Shown in pieces: positions 1 to 9,333 of a DNA stretch of 46,097 nt. Within the stretch, counting starts at the first letter, position 1; the number at the start of each line of letters is the position of its first letter. A program made the position numbers and the translations under genes. Source of the stretch: JBBDIK01 sp964640385 (GTDB taxonomy: Bacteria > Actinomycetota > UBA4738 > JBBDHU01); the NCBI GenBank assembly GCA_964640385.1, contig CAZXFL010000015.1, positions 1 to 46,097 on the forward strand, read 5' to 3'. The notes under the pieces are model-generated. The model did no database searches and was not told the DNA's origin. It was given only the letters and a program-made list of their open reading frames with translations.

Positions 1-124
1 CACGCGACCCCCGCCGATCAGGACGACGACCTCGAGACCGGGGGCGGCGGCTAGCCACGTGGCACGAGCGGCCGGCCGTGCTTCGGGCCACGGCTGCCGG
101 GCTACGGCAGCGTTCGACCGCGAC

Positions 125-1381
125 ATGAAGGTCCTCGTCTCGAACTCCGAGCGTCACAACGCCTACGAGGCGGCGCTTGCCCTACACGAGGTCGACGCGT
201 TGGACAGGCTGGTCACCGGGACCTACTACAAGCCCGGAACCTCGCGAACGAAGTCGCTCGAGAGGATCTTGTCCGTCGCGGGGGGAGCAGGCGATCTCGC
301 TCGGTTCCGCAGCCGCCGGCTCGACGGTTTGCCGGACGAACTGGTCACCTCGATCGGCTGGCCGGATCTGATCGAGCGTGGGTGGGCGGCGGCACGTCCC
401 CTCCACCGCCTCCTGCCACCCGAGACCGTCACGTATTGGAAGAACGATATGTTCGACCGCCGTGCTTCGCATCGGATCCGCAACGTTGACGTGGTCCATG
501 CGTTCGAGCAGTGTGCCGAGTTCCAGTTGAGAAGGGCGAGGCGGATCGGCGCCGTCCGTGTCCTGGACGAGCCGATCATCTTCCGCGGGCTCGTCGACCG
601 GTTGGAGGCGGAGGAACGGGACCGCCTCGGCGTCCCCGCGCCCAAGTCGCCACCGGGGTACCGAAAGCACATCGAACGCAAAGGGCGGGAGCTGGCGCTG
701 GCGCAGTACCTGTTCACGGGGCTGGACTTCGTGCGCCGCTCGTACGTCGAGGCGGGATTCCCCGAGGACCGCATCTTCCTCGTTCCCTACGGGGTCGACG
801 TCGCCGCCTTCGCTCCACCCCGAGAGCCACCCGCGAGCGAGATCTTCAACATCCTGTACGTGGGGCAAGTCTCGTGGTGGAAGGGCCTGTCCTTCCTCTT
901 AGACGTGTACGAGCAAGTCGACATCCCGAACGCGAAGCTCACCGTCATCGGTCTGCTGCATCCGGAGTGGCGCGAGTACTTCGATCGCCGGATGGCGAAG
1001 GTGACGCGTCCCTTCGACTACCGCGAGAAGATCCCGCACGCTCAGATGCGCGAGCAGCTGGATGCCGCCGACGTCCTCGTGTTTCCATCGCTGGTCGGTG
1101 GCGCCGGGTTGGTGACCTATGAGGCCATGGCGGCCGGCGTTCCCGTTATCACCACGGACGGCGATGTGGTCATCCGCGATGGTGAGGACGGCCTCGTCGC
1201 CCCCTACGGGGACATCGACGCCTGGACGACCGCACTCACGTTGCTGGCGCGCGATCGGGATCTCCGGTCGTTCCTGGGGCGTGCCGGTGCCGAGCGGGTG
1301 AAGGCCTTCACATGGGAGGCTTACCGCCGCGGCGTCCGCGATGCGTACGGCACCATCGCCGAACGCGAGGGGATCGGCTAG
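125..1381 (+). CDS. GT-B glycosyltransferase (GT4/family 1-like)
   Basis: Predicted cytoplasmic glycosyltransferase of 418 residues that would move a sugar from a nucleotide-sugar to an acceptor that cannot be named. The C-terminal half carries the GT4 nucleotide-sugar site: a VGQVSWWKG strand-loop near residue 255 and VFPSLVGGAGLVTYEAMAAG near 320-340, with the conserved E-x7-E arrangement and a following PVITT. The reading frame stays open upstream to a GTG at 59, but the extra 22 residues are Ala/Arg-rich and unlike any GT N-terminus. The ATG at 125, giving MKVLVSNSERHNAYEAA, begins with the expected first beta-strand and is preferred. The last 4 bases overlap the converging small gene at 1378-1536. 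The family is clear; acceptor and linkage are unknown. Confidence 0.85.
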   Translation: MKVLVSNSERHNAYEAALALHEVDALDRLVTGTYYKPGTSRTKSLERILSVAGGAGDLARFRSRRLDGLPDELVTSIGWPDLIERGWAAARPLHRLLPPETVTYWKNDMFDRRASHRIRNVDVVHAFEQCAEFQLRRARRIGAVRVLDEPIIFRGLVDRLEAEERDRLGVPAPKSPPGYRKHIERKGRELALAQYLFTGLDFVRRSYVEAGFPEDRIFLVPYGVDVAAFAPPREPPASEIFNILYVGQVSWWKGLSFLLDVYEQVDIPNAKLTVIGLLHPEWREYFDRRMAKVTRPFDYREKIPHAQMREQLDAADVLVFPSLVGGAGLVTYEAMAAGVPVITTDGDVVIRDGEDGLVAPYGDIDAWTTALTLLARDRDLRSFLGRAGAERVKAFTWEAYRRGVRDAYGTIAEREGIG

Positions 1382-1536
1382 CCGAACGAGGCCCACCCTG
1401 CGTGGGCGATCGCGGCGAGTCCGGCGACGCCGAGCACGGCGACCAGCCACCCAGAGCGGCGCCGCATACCGACTGCGGCACCGAGGCACGCGAGTCCCAC
1501 CGCGGCCTCGATCGCGTAGGTCAGCCCGTCACTCAT
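1378..1536 (-). CDS. Small two-helix membrane protein, 52 aa
   Basis: A 52-residue reading frame, too short for many gene callers. It begins MSDGLTYAIEAAVG and ends HAGWASFG. Two hydrophobic segments (about residues 5-24 and 29-48) flank a basic turn (MRRRSGW), so a helical hairpin with the loop inside is likely by the positive-inside rule. It fills the space between the converging glycosyltransferase gene (4-base overlap at the stops) and the divergent npdG gene, whose start is 31 bases away. The hydrophobicity pattern and its fit between neighbours favour a real gene. No family or function is recognised. Confidence 0.55.
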   Translation of the reverse strand: MSDGLTYAIEAAVGLACLGAAVGMRRRSGWLVAVLGVAGLAAIAHAGWASFG

Positions 1537-1554
1537 ACCGCCAGAGCCTACGGG

Positions 1555-1560
1555 TAGGCT
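1555..1560 (+). promoter_or_regulatory. Leaderless -10 element (TAGGCT) for npdG
   Basis: TAGGCT matches the TANNNT form of an actinobacterial -10 box and ends exactly 6 bases before the GTG start of npdG. Transcription would therefore begin at or next to the start codon. No convincing -35 is visible. The same spacing recurs upstream of four other starts in this window. Confidence 0.45.
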
Positions 1561-1566
1561 GCCCCG

Positions 1567-2276
1567 GTGGAGATCGCGGTGGTCGGGGGGACCGGCCGAC
1601 AGGGGTTCGGGCTGGCTCTGCGGCTGGCCCAGGCGGGCCATCGTCTGACCATCGGGTCGCGCTCGTCCGCGCGCGCGGATGAAGCGGCCGCGAGGGCGCT
1701 CGGGCACCTGGATCCCGGTGCCGACGTGCACGGTGCGGTCAACGCGGACGCGATCGCCGGGGCCGATCTGGTTGTCGTGGCGGTTCCGCCTGCAGCACAG
1801 GAGGACGCCTACCGCGACATCGCGCCGAACCTGAAACGGCGTGCGATCGTGGTCGATACCACCAACCCGATCGCCGCGGAGGTGAAGGCAGCCCCCGGCG
1901 AGATCAGAACGGAACAAACCCTGTCGGCCGCCGAACGTGCGGCTGCGGTCCTGGCCGGGCGTGGGCGGCCGGACGTGCGGATCGTCGCCGCGTTCCAGGG
2001 CGTCGCTGCGACCCGACTTAAGGATCTGGGGACGCCGCTGGAGGGCGATGTCCTCCTCTGCGGTGACGAGGCGGAAGCGAAGACCGTCGTCGGTTCCCTC
2101 ATCGACGGGATGCCGAACCTCCGGTGGATCGACGCGGGCGGTCTGTCCATGGCGCGGGCGGTGGAGCGCTTTACCGGATTGCTGATCTCGGTGAACAAGC
2201 GCTACCGCATCAAGGGCGCGGGGGTGCGGCTGCACGGCCACCCGCGGTTCGGGCCGCCGCCGGACTCATCGTCGCG

Positions 2277-2280
<4 letters not shown>
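1567..2280 (+). CDS. npdG: NADPH-dependent F420 reductase (F420:NADPH oxidoreductase)
   Basis: Reversible hydride transfer between NADP(H) and coenzyme F420, a cytoplasmic Rossmann-fold enzyme of 237 residues. The protein opens with the dinucleotide-binding motif VVGGTGRQGFGLALRLAQAGH, then an NADP-type stretch GSRSSARADEAA. Further family signatures are VVVAVPP near 73-79, VVDTTNP near 97-103, VAAFQGVAA near 143-151 and DAGGLSMARAVE near 195-206. The GTG start follows a -10-like hexamer at leaderless spacing. The stop overlaps the stop of the converging carboxylase gene by 4 bases. It implies that the organism makes and uses F420. A related NAD(P)-binding reductase cannot be fully excluded, but length and motifs fit NpdG well. 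Confidence 0.88.
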
Positions 2281-4055
<1,775 letters not shown>

Positions 4056-4126
4056 CCTGGGGCGATATCAGGCTAGGAGTCAATCAGATGCGCGGCGCCA
4101 CGGCCATGGCGGAGCCTACCCGGCGG

Positions 4127-4157
4127 TTGCTTGCGCGCGTGGACCCCGTGTTAGCGT
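4127..4157 (+). promoter_or_regulatory. Putative leaderless promoter for the PH-like/SHOCT gene
   Basis: A TTGCTT hexamer (4127-4132) lies 19 bases upstream of TAGCGT (4152-4157). The -10 ends exactly 6 bases before the ATG at 4164, so the mRNA would start at the initiation codon. The region is the 108-base gap between this gene and the divergent carboxylase gene. The -35 match is weak. Confidence 0.4.
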
Positions 4158-4163
4158 TCGGCC

Positions 4164-4811
4164 ATGACCTTCCCGAGGCGCCTGCTGACCGACAATGAGG
4201 AGCTCATCCTCGATCTGCGGCCGCACTGGATCGCCCTCACGGGACCAGTCCTCGTGACCCTCGCGGTGCTAGTGGGATGGGGCATGACCTGGCTGTGGAC
4301 GGGCAAGACGGGGGTCGGCCCGGGGCTCCGCTGGGCGGGGCTGGGCATAGGCCTGGTGATCCTCGTGGCGTATCCGTTGCGCAGGTTCATCGATTGGGTC
4401 ACCGACAACTTCGTGGTTACGACCGACCGGTTGATCCACCGGAGCGGCCTGATCGCGAAGAACTCGATGGAGATCCCGCTCGAGGCGATCAACGACGTTC
4501 GGTTCCGGCAATCGATCATCGATCGGGTGGTGGGAGCCGGTACGCTGGTCATCCAGTCGGCGAGCGAGCAGGGCCGCGAGGAGTTCCGCTTCATCCGCGA
4601 CCCCGAGCGCGTCCAGAAGACGATCTACGAGGCGGGGGAAGAGAACCAGCAGCGGATGTTCGCGGGCGGGACGAAGCACACGGCCGCCGACGGGCTCACG
4701 GTGGCGGAGGAGATCCGCAAGCTCGACCAGCTCCGCGACGAAGGGGTCCTGACCGAGGAAGAGTTCGCCGCGCAGAAGAGGAAGCTGCTCGGCGGCGACG
4801 GCGGGACGTAG
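4164..4811 (+). CDS. PH-like (bPH2/DUF304) membrane protein with SHOCT domain
   Basis: A 215-residue membrane protein. Two hydrophobic segments lie at about residues 25-47 and 58-73. A bacterial PH-like domain follows, with the typical opening NFVVTTDRLIHRSGLI and then MEIPLEAINDVRFRQSIIDRVVGAGTLVIQSA. The C-terminal 30 residues form a SHOCT helical pair (VAEEIRKLDQLRDEGVLTEEEFAAQKRKLL), a short module seen at the ends of many unrelated proteins and thought to mediate oligomerisation. Proteins of this design are common in actinobacteria, without an established biochemical role. No Shine-Dalgarno sequence is visible, consistent with leaderless expression from the upstream element. Confidence 0.75.
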   Translation: MTFPRRLLTDNEELILDLRPHWIALTGPVLVTLAVLVGWGMTWLWTGKTGVGPGLRWAGLGIGLVILVAYPLRRFIDWVTDNFVVTTDRLIHRSGLIAKNSMEIPLEAINDVRFRQSIIDRVVGAGTLVIQSASEQGREEFRFIRDPERVQKTIYEAGEENQQRMFAGGTKHTAADGLTVAEEIRKLDQLRDEGVLTEEEFAAQKRKLLGGDGGT

Positions 4812-4842
4812 ATCGAGCCGGGCGGCCATACTGGAAGGCCAC

Positions 4843-5211
4843 ATGATCATCGAACGACTCGACCACGTCTACTACTGGACCGCCGACATGGGGCGGGCGG
4901 TCACGTTCTACGGCGACGTCCTCGGCCTCGAACTCGCCCGCCGGGACGGGGATAATTGGGCGGAGTTCGATACCGGCACGGTCCGCTTCGCCCTGCACGG
5001 GGCGGTCGAGGGCCACCCGGTAGCTCCCGGGGGCGCGACGGCGACCTTCGAGGTCAAGGATCTGGACGTCGCCAGGCGCGGGCTCGAAGGGAAGGGTGTC
5101 GTCTTCCACGAACACGCGGGCGAGGTGGCCGGCTACGCGCGGTTCGCGTCCTTCTCGGATCCGGACGGGAACACCGTCCAGCTGATCGAGTACCAGCGCG
5201 CTGACGGGTAG
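4843..5211 (+). CDS. VOC (glyoxalase/bleomycin-resistance fold) family protein
   Basis: A 122-residue single-domain vicinal-oxygen-chelate protein with two beta-alpha-beta-beta-beta repeats. The first begins IERLDHVYYWTADMGRAVTFYGDVLGLE; the second ends FASFSDPDGNTVQLIEY. The metal-ligand positions appear as H8 near the start and E in QLIEY near the end. VOC members include glyoxalases, dioxygenases, epimerases and drug-binding proteins, and nothing nearby narrows this one. GGAAGG lies 6 bases before the ATG as a ribosome-binding site. It follows the PH-like gene by 31 bases and may be co-transcribed with it. Confidence 0.78.
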   Translation: MIIERLDHVYYWTADMGRAVTFYGDVLGLELARRDGDNWAEFDTGTVRFALHGAVEGHPVAPGGATATFEVKDLDVARRGLEGKGVVFHEHAGEVAGYARFASFSDPDGNTVQLIEYQRADG

Positions 5212-5273
5212 AGTTCGCAGTGCGTCCGCAATCTGGCAGATGTGTTTGATTCGTGCCTGAAGCACCCCTATCG

Positions 5274-5306
5274 TTGACGCTCCCTATGAGCTTCCGGTAC
5301 TAGATA
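5274..5306 (+). promoter_or_regulatory. Candidate promoter for the M23 peptidase gene
   Basis: TTGACG (5274-5279) is a good -35. It is followed 18 bases later by TACTAG (5298-5303), or 21 bases later by TAGATA (5301-5306); neither is a perfect -10. The ATG at 5315 lies 8-11 bases past these, with no clear Shine-Dalgarno, again suggesting a very short or absent leader. Confidence 0.35.
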
Positions 5307-5314
5307 GAGACCCC

Positions 5315-6460
5315 ATGAGACCTTCCCCAACCTCTCATCGCGTATTCAGCCGCGCCTGGGGCGTGCTCCTCGCATGCCTCATGGTCGCCGCCGCCTTCTC
5401 GCCTGTCGTGGCCAAGCCGGACAAGGGCCCGAGCGAGAAGGACCTCAGAGAGGCCGAGCGGAACCTGGCCCGCGCCCAGGAGGAAGCCAAGGTCCTCGGG
5501 AACCAGATCGGGAACACCAAGGGTCGTCTCCAGCTGCTGCGAACCGACGTGGCGAACCTGCGCGGCGAGGTCGAGCTGGCGACCGCCGAATACGAGAAGG
5601 CAGCGGAGGCCTTGGCCGAGACGGAGGCCAAGCAGGGGGCGATCGAAGATGACTTCGATGACGTCCAGAGCATCATGGACGACCGCGCCCGGAGTGCCTA
5701 CATCGAGGGTCCGACCGGCGGTCTCGAGGTGCTGCTCGGCTCGGCGTCCGTAGAGGACATGTCCGAGCGGAGCACGTTCCTGAACGCGCTGCAGGCCCAG
5801 GACGCGAACACCTCGCGCAAGCTCCGCGCGCTCGCGCACGATCTCCAGGCCGTCAAGCACGAACAGAAGGTCAAGGCCAAGGAAGCGCAGCAACTGCTCA
5901 AGTACCAGGAGGAGGAGCAGGATGCGCTCGAGGCGAAGATCGACGAGCAGAACGTCGCGCTGGCGGAACTCAACAAGCAGCTCCACCAGGCGCGCATGCT
6001 CGAGAAGAAGTGGGGCGTCCGGGTCGAGACGATCGCCGACAAGTTGAACACCGTCGTGGTCGGTGGCAACGGCCCGCTGTACGCGTGCCCCGTCCCCGAC
6101 TACACGTGGATGTCCGATGATTGGCTCGCACCGCGGGTCGGGCACCTGCACCAGGGCAACGACATCGGGGGGGCCAACGGAGCGGATATCGTCGCGCCGT
6201 TCGACGGGGTCGCGAAGTCCACTAACAGCAGCCTCGGCGGTCTTTCGGTGTACGTGTACGGCAAGGACGGGTACGTGTACAACGCCCACCTGTCCCGGGT
6301 CGGCAAGCTCGGCCGCGTGGAGGCCGGTGATGTCGTCGGCTACGTCGGGACCTCCGGGAACGCCGCCTCCACCGCGCCGCACGACCACTTCGAATGGCAC
6401 CCGAACGACGGGAACGCGGTCGATCCTCACCCATACCTGCTCGAGGTCTGCCAGAAGTAG
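5315..6460 (+). CDS. Secreted coiled-coil M23 family murein endopeptidase (EnvC/NlpD-like)
   Basis: A 381-residue exported protein. Residues 1-33 form a signal peptide: a basic start, a hydrophobic core (WGVLLACLMVAAAFSP) and a likely cleavage after VVA. Residues about 39-240 are heptad-rich coiled coil, as in EnvC-type amidase activators. The C-terminal domain (about 255-381) is a peptidase M23/LytM fold. It keeps both zinc motifs: HxxxD in HQGND and HxH in PHDHFEWHP. Unlike the degenerate EnvC, it could therefore be catalytically active on peptidoglycan cross-links. The probable role is septal or wall remodelling outside the membrane. It is monocistronic between the VOC gene and meaA. Confidence 0.85.
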   Translation: MRPSPTSHRVFSRAWGVLLACLMVAAAFSPVVAKPDKGPSEKDLREAERNLARAQEEAKVLGNQIGNTKGRLQLLRTDVANLRGEVELATAEYEKAAEALAETEAKQGAIEDDFDDVQSIMDDRARSAYIEGPTGGLEVLLGSASVEDMSERSTFLNALQAQDANTSRKLRALAHDLQAVKHEQKVKAKEAQQLLKYQEEEQDALEAKIDEQNVALAELNKQLHQARMLEKKWGVRVETIADKLNTVVVGGNGPLYACPVPDYTWMSDDWLAPRVGHLHQGNDIGGANGADIVAPFDGVAKSTNSSLGGLSVYVYGKDGYVYNAHLSRVGKLGRVEAGDVVGYVGTSGNAASTAPHDHFEWHPNDGNAVDPHPYLLEVCQK

Positions 6461-6499
6461 CCGCGCCTGTCCCATGACCGGCGACGGGGCGGTGCCCGG

Positions 6500-6521
6500 T
6501 AGACTGAGCCCTCACTCAGTC
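6500..6521. promoter_or_regulatory. Palindromic operator overlapping the -10 box upstream of meaA
   Basis: A perfect inverted repeat, GACTGAG (6502-6508), 6-base spacer, CTCAGTC (6515-6521), lies 20 bases upstream of meaA. It overlaps a TAGACT -10-like hexamer at 6500-6505. Read on the minus strand, 6501-6518 is TGAGTGAGGGCTCAGTCT. This fits the TGAnTGAnnnnTCAnTCA pattern of FadR-type TetR repressors at all but one defined base. A repressor sensing acyl-CoA is an inference. A terminator for the upstream peptidase gene is the main alternative, but there is no T-tract. No TetR gene is present in the window. Confidence 0.5.
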
Positions 6522-6541
6522 GCGCAGGCGGGGCCGAGGAC

Positions 6542-8524
6542 ATGACGCGAAGCGAGCCGTGGATCTTCCGAACGTACGCGGGGTACGGAAACGCCCGCGT
6601 CACGAACGAGCGGTTCAAGCAGAACCTCGCAAAGGGACAGACGGGCCTGTCGATCGCGTTCGACCTGCCGACCCAAACCGGGTACGACTCGGACCATCCG
6701 ATGGCTCGTGGCGAGGTCGGGCGGGTCGGGGTTCCGATCTGCTCGTTGGGCGACATGCGCACCGTGATGGACGGGATCCCGGTCGAGAAGACGAACACGT
6801 CCATGACGATCAACGCCCCGGCGATGTGGCTCCTCGCGCTGTACGTCGCGACGGGCGACGAGCACGAGGCTCCGCGAGGCGAACTGTCCGGTACGACCCA
6901 GAACGACATCTTGAAGGAGTTCCTTGCGCGCGGGACGCACATCTTCCCGCCCGAGGCGTCGATCCGGCTTGCGACCGACATGATCGCGTGGACGGTCCAC
7001 GAAACCCCGCGATGGAACCCGGTCAATGTCTGTTCTTACCACCTGCAGGAAGCCGGGGCCGACCCCGTGCTGGAGGTCGGGTTCACGCTGGCGAACGCGA
7101 TCGCCTACCTGGACGCGGTCCGAGCGTCGGGGCAAGTGGAGGACGACGTCTTCCCGCGGCTGGTCGGGCGCATCTCGTTCTTCCTGAACGCCGGCGTGCG
7201 GTTCGTGGAGGAGATGGCGAAGGTTCGCGCGTTCACGCGCCTGTGGGACCGTATCGCGCTTGAGCGCTACGGCGTCGAGGAGGAGAAGTACCGGCGGTTC
7301 CGCTACGGAGTGCAGGTGAACTCGCTGGGGCTGTCGGCGTCGCAGCCGGAGAACAACATCTATCGGATCATGCTCGAGATGCTCGCGGTGACGCTGTCCA
7401 AGGACGCGCGGGCGCGCGCCGTGCAGCTCCCCGCGTGGAACGAGGCGCTCGGTCTGCCGCGCGCATGGGATCAGCAGTGGATGCTGCGCGCGCAGCAGGT
7501 GCTGGCGTACGAGACCGACCTACTGGAGTACGGCGACCTGTTCGAGGGTTCGAAGGTCGTCGAGGGGCTCACCGAACGGATCGAGACGGAAGCGTGGGAG
7601 GAACTGCAGCGGGTGCTGGATGCGGGTGGGGCGGTGGCGAGCATCGAGTACATGAAGGAGAAGCTCGTTGCGGCGAACGCGAAACGGCTTCGCGAGATCG
7701 AATCCGGCGAGCGGACCTGGGTCGGCGTGAACGCCTGGACCGAGACCGAGCCGTCGCCCCTGGAGGGCGAAGAGGCGCCGTTCGACCGGGCGGATCCCGA
7801 TCACGACCGAGAGCAGCTGGAGCGGCTCGATGCTTGGCGCGCAGAGCGCGATTCGGCCGCCGCGACGGGCGCACTGGACGAACTCCGCCGGGCGGCCGCC
7901 TCAGACGAGAACCTCATGCCGGTGTCGATCGACGCGGCGAAGGCGGGCGTGACCACCGGCGAGTGGACGCAGGCTCTCCGCGAGGTGTCCGGGGAGTACC
8001 GCGCACCGACGGGGCTCGGCGCCCGCGCCGCCGCGGTGGGTTCGGGTGAGGCCCTAGAGGGCGTTCGTGAACGGGTCGAGAAGGCGGCCGAGGCGATCGG
8101 CGTCGCGAAGATCCGGATGCTGGTCGGCAAGCCCGGGCTCGACGGTCACTCGAACGCGGCCGAGCAGGTGTCGCTCCGTGCCCGCGATGCCGGGATGGAG
8201 GTCGTCTACCAGGGCATCCGCCTCACCCCCGAGGAGATCGCTCGCGCGGCGGCGGACGAAGACGTGCACGTGATCGGCCTCTCGATCCTGTCCGGGGCGC
8301 ACGCGATGCTCGTGCCGGAGGTGCTCGAACGGCTCCGCGACCAGGGCGTGGATACCGGCCGCGTACCGGTTGTCGTCGGCGGGGTGATCCCGGATGACGA
8401 TGCGGAGGTGCTCCGCGCGGCCGGCGTTGCGCGTATCTACACGCCGCGTGAGTACGACCTCACCGAGATGATCGGTCAGATCGCGGATCTGGTGGCCGAA
8501 CGCGGGGAACGCGGATCATCGTGA
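6542..8524 (+). CDS. meaA: Ethylmalonyl-CoA mutase (MeaA/Ecm), coenzyme B12-dependent
   Basis: Radical carbon-skeleton rearrangement of (2R)-ethylmalonyl-CoA to methylsuccinyl-CoA in the ethylmalonyl-CoA pathway. The 660-residue chain has the N-terminal TIM-barrel catalytic domain and a C-terminal cobalamin domain in one polypeptide, as in Streptomyces MeaA. The substrate loop FDLPTQTGYDSD has the MeaA/isobutyryl-mutase form rather than FDLATHRGYDSD of methylmalonyl-CoA mutase. Long stretches such as RFRYGVQVNSLG and LPAWNEALGLPR also match MeaA. The B12 site has the cobalt-ligating His in GLDGHSNAAEQ, followed by SILSGAH and VVGGVIP. The usual DxHxxG glycine is Ala here. GAGGA precedes the ATG. 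The stop overlaps the next gene (GTGA). Isobutyryl- or methylmalonyl-CoA mutase activity is the main alternative. Confidence 0.88.
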   Translation: MTRSEPWIFRTYAGYGNARVTNERFKQNLAKGQTGLSIAFDLPTQTGYDSDHPMARGEVGRVGVPICSLGDMRTVMDGIPVEKTNTSMTINAPAMWLLALYVATGDEHEAPRGELSGTTQNDILKEFLARGTHIFPPEASIRLATDMIAWTVHETPRWNPVNVCSYHLQEAGADPVLEVGFTLANAIAYLDAVRASGQVEDDVFPRLVGRISFFLNAGVRFVEEMAKVRAFTRLWDRIALERYGVEEEKYRRFRYGVQVNSLGLSASQPENNIYRIMLEMLAVTLSKDARARAVQLPAWNEALGLPRAWDQQWMLRAQQVLAYETDLLEYGDLFEGSKVVEGLTERIETEAWEELQRVLDAGGAVASIEYMKEKLVAANAKRLREIESGERTWVGVNAWTETEPSPLEGEEAPFDRADPDHDREQLERLDAWRAERDSAAATGALDELRRAAASDENLMPVSIDAAKAGVTTGEWTQALREVSGEYRAPTGLGARAAAVGSGEALEGVRERVEKAAEAIGVAKIRMLVGKPGLDGHSNAAEQVSLRARDAGMEVVYQGIRLTPEEIARAAADEDVHVIGLSILSGAHAMLVPEVLERLRDQGVDTGRVPVVVGGVIPDDDAEVLRAAGVARIYTPREYDLTEMIGQIADLVAERGERGSS

Positions 8525-9327
8525 GCGCCGCCGGCGACGGTGGGGACGGCGACGCGCAGGACAAGCCGTTCTGGCGGACCTCGATCTCGCAGGTGAAGCC
8601 CAACGATATCCGCGTCCGCGGCTATGACCTGTTGGAGTTGATCGGGAACCGGTCGTTCGGTGACGTCGTGTACCTGCTCCTTTCGGGAGAACTGCCCGAC
8701 GGCAACGAAGGCAGGATGATGGACGCCCTGCTGGTGTCGGCGACCGAGCACGGCTTGATGGCGCCGTCGGTGGACGCGACCCGGTTCGTGGCCAGCGGTG
8801 GCGTTCCGCTGCAGGCGGCGGTGGCGTCGGGCATCAACGCGATGGGCGAGTTCCACGCGGGGGCGGTCGACGCGAGCGCCCGGCTGCTCTTGGAGGCCGA
8901 GGCGCTTGGGCTGTCGGCCGCCGAAGCCGGGCGCGAGCTGGTGAAGACCTTCCGCCAAGAGAAGCGGCTGCTCTCGGGGTTCGGTCACAAGGTGCATCAC
9001 CCCGACCCGCGGACGGCGCGGGTGATGCAGGTCGCGGAGGACCTTGGGTTCTACGGCAGGTACTGCGAGCTGGGGTTCGCCATCGAGAACGCGACCGGGG
9101 AGTTCTTCTCGAAGCGGATCCCGATGAACATCGACGGTGCGATGGCGTGCATCATGCTCGAGCTCGGGCTCGATCCGGCGCTCGGGAAGGCGTTCTACGT
9201 CATCGGACGAGCGCCGGGGCTGGTCGCGCACGCGCACGAGGAGCAGACGCGCGAGGGTCCCTACCGCGACATCGGCTGGCAGAACGTGACCTACGACGGT
9301 CCCGAGCCTCGGAACCTGCCCGAGTAA
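8521..9327 (+). CDS. Citrate synthase/citryl-CoA lyase superfamily protein
   Basis: A 268-residue protein of the citrate synthase fold, much shorter than citrate synthase (about 370-430) and close to stand-alone citryl-CoA lyases or the C-terminal module of ATP-citrate lyase. The catalytic triad positions are present: H112 in GEFHAGAV, H156 in GFGHKVHHPDPR and D205 in PMNIDGAMA. GRAPGLVAHAHEE near 229-241 supplies the usual Arg/His substrate contacts. The GTG start overlaps the meaA stop (GTGA), so it is translationally coupled to ethylmalonyl-CoA mutase. Citryl-CoA cleavage is the family prediction. Its position suggests it may instead act on a malyl- or methylmalyl-CoA type substrate of the same pathway; that is inference only. 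Confidence 0.8.
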   Translation: MSAAGDGGDGDAQDKPFWRTSISQVKPNDIRVRGYDLLELIGNRSFGDVVYLLLSGELPDGNEGRMMDALLVSATEHGLMAPSVDATRFVASGGVPLQAAVASGINAMGEFHAGAVDASARLLLEAEALGLSAAEAGRELVKTFRQEKRLLSGFGHKVHHPDPRTARVMQVAEDLGFYGRYCELGFAIENATGEFFSKRIPMNIDGAMACIMLELGLDPALGKAFYVIGRAPGLVAHAHEEQTREGPYRDIGWQNVTYDGPEPRNLPE

Positions 9328-9333
9328 CGGCTC

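Noticed and set aside
1..126. Minus-strand frame from ATG 126 running off the left edge
   Set aside because: Only 42 codons are visible, and its start overlaps the glycosyltransferase ATG within CATG. The hydrophobic stretch PGLEVVVLIGGGRV hints at a neighbour gene, but the evidence is too thin to call.
9234..9327. Possibility that the 268-aa citrate-synthase-fold protein is a truncated citrate synthase
   Set aside because: All three catalytic positions and both lobes needed for the short lyase form are present, and the gene ends cleanly before the converging gene. Its size fits the citryl-CoA-lyase group rather than a broken long form.
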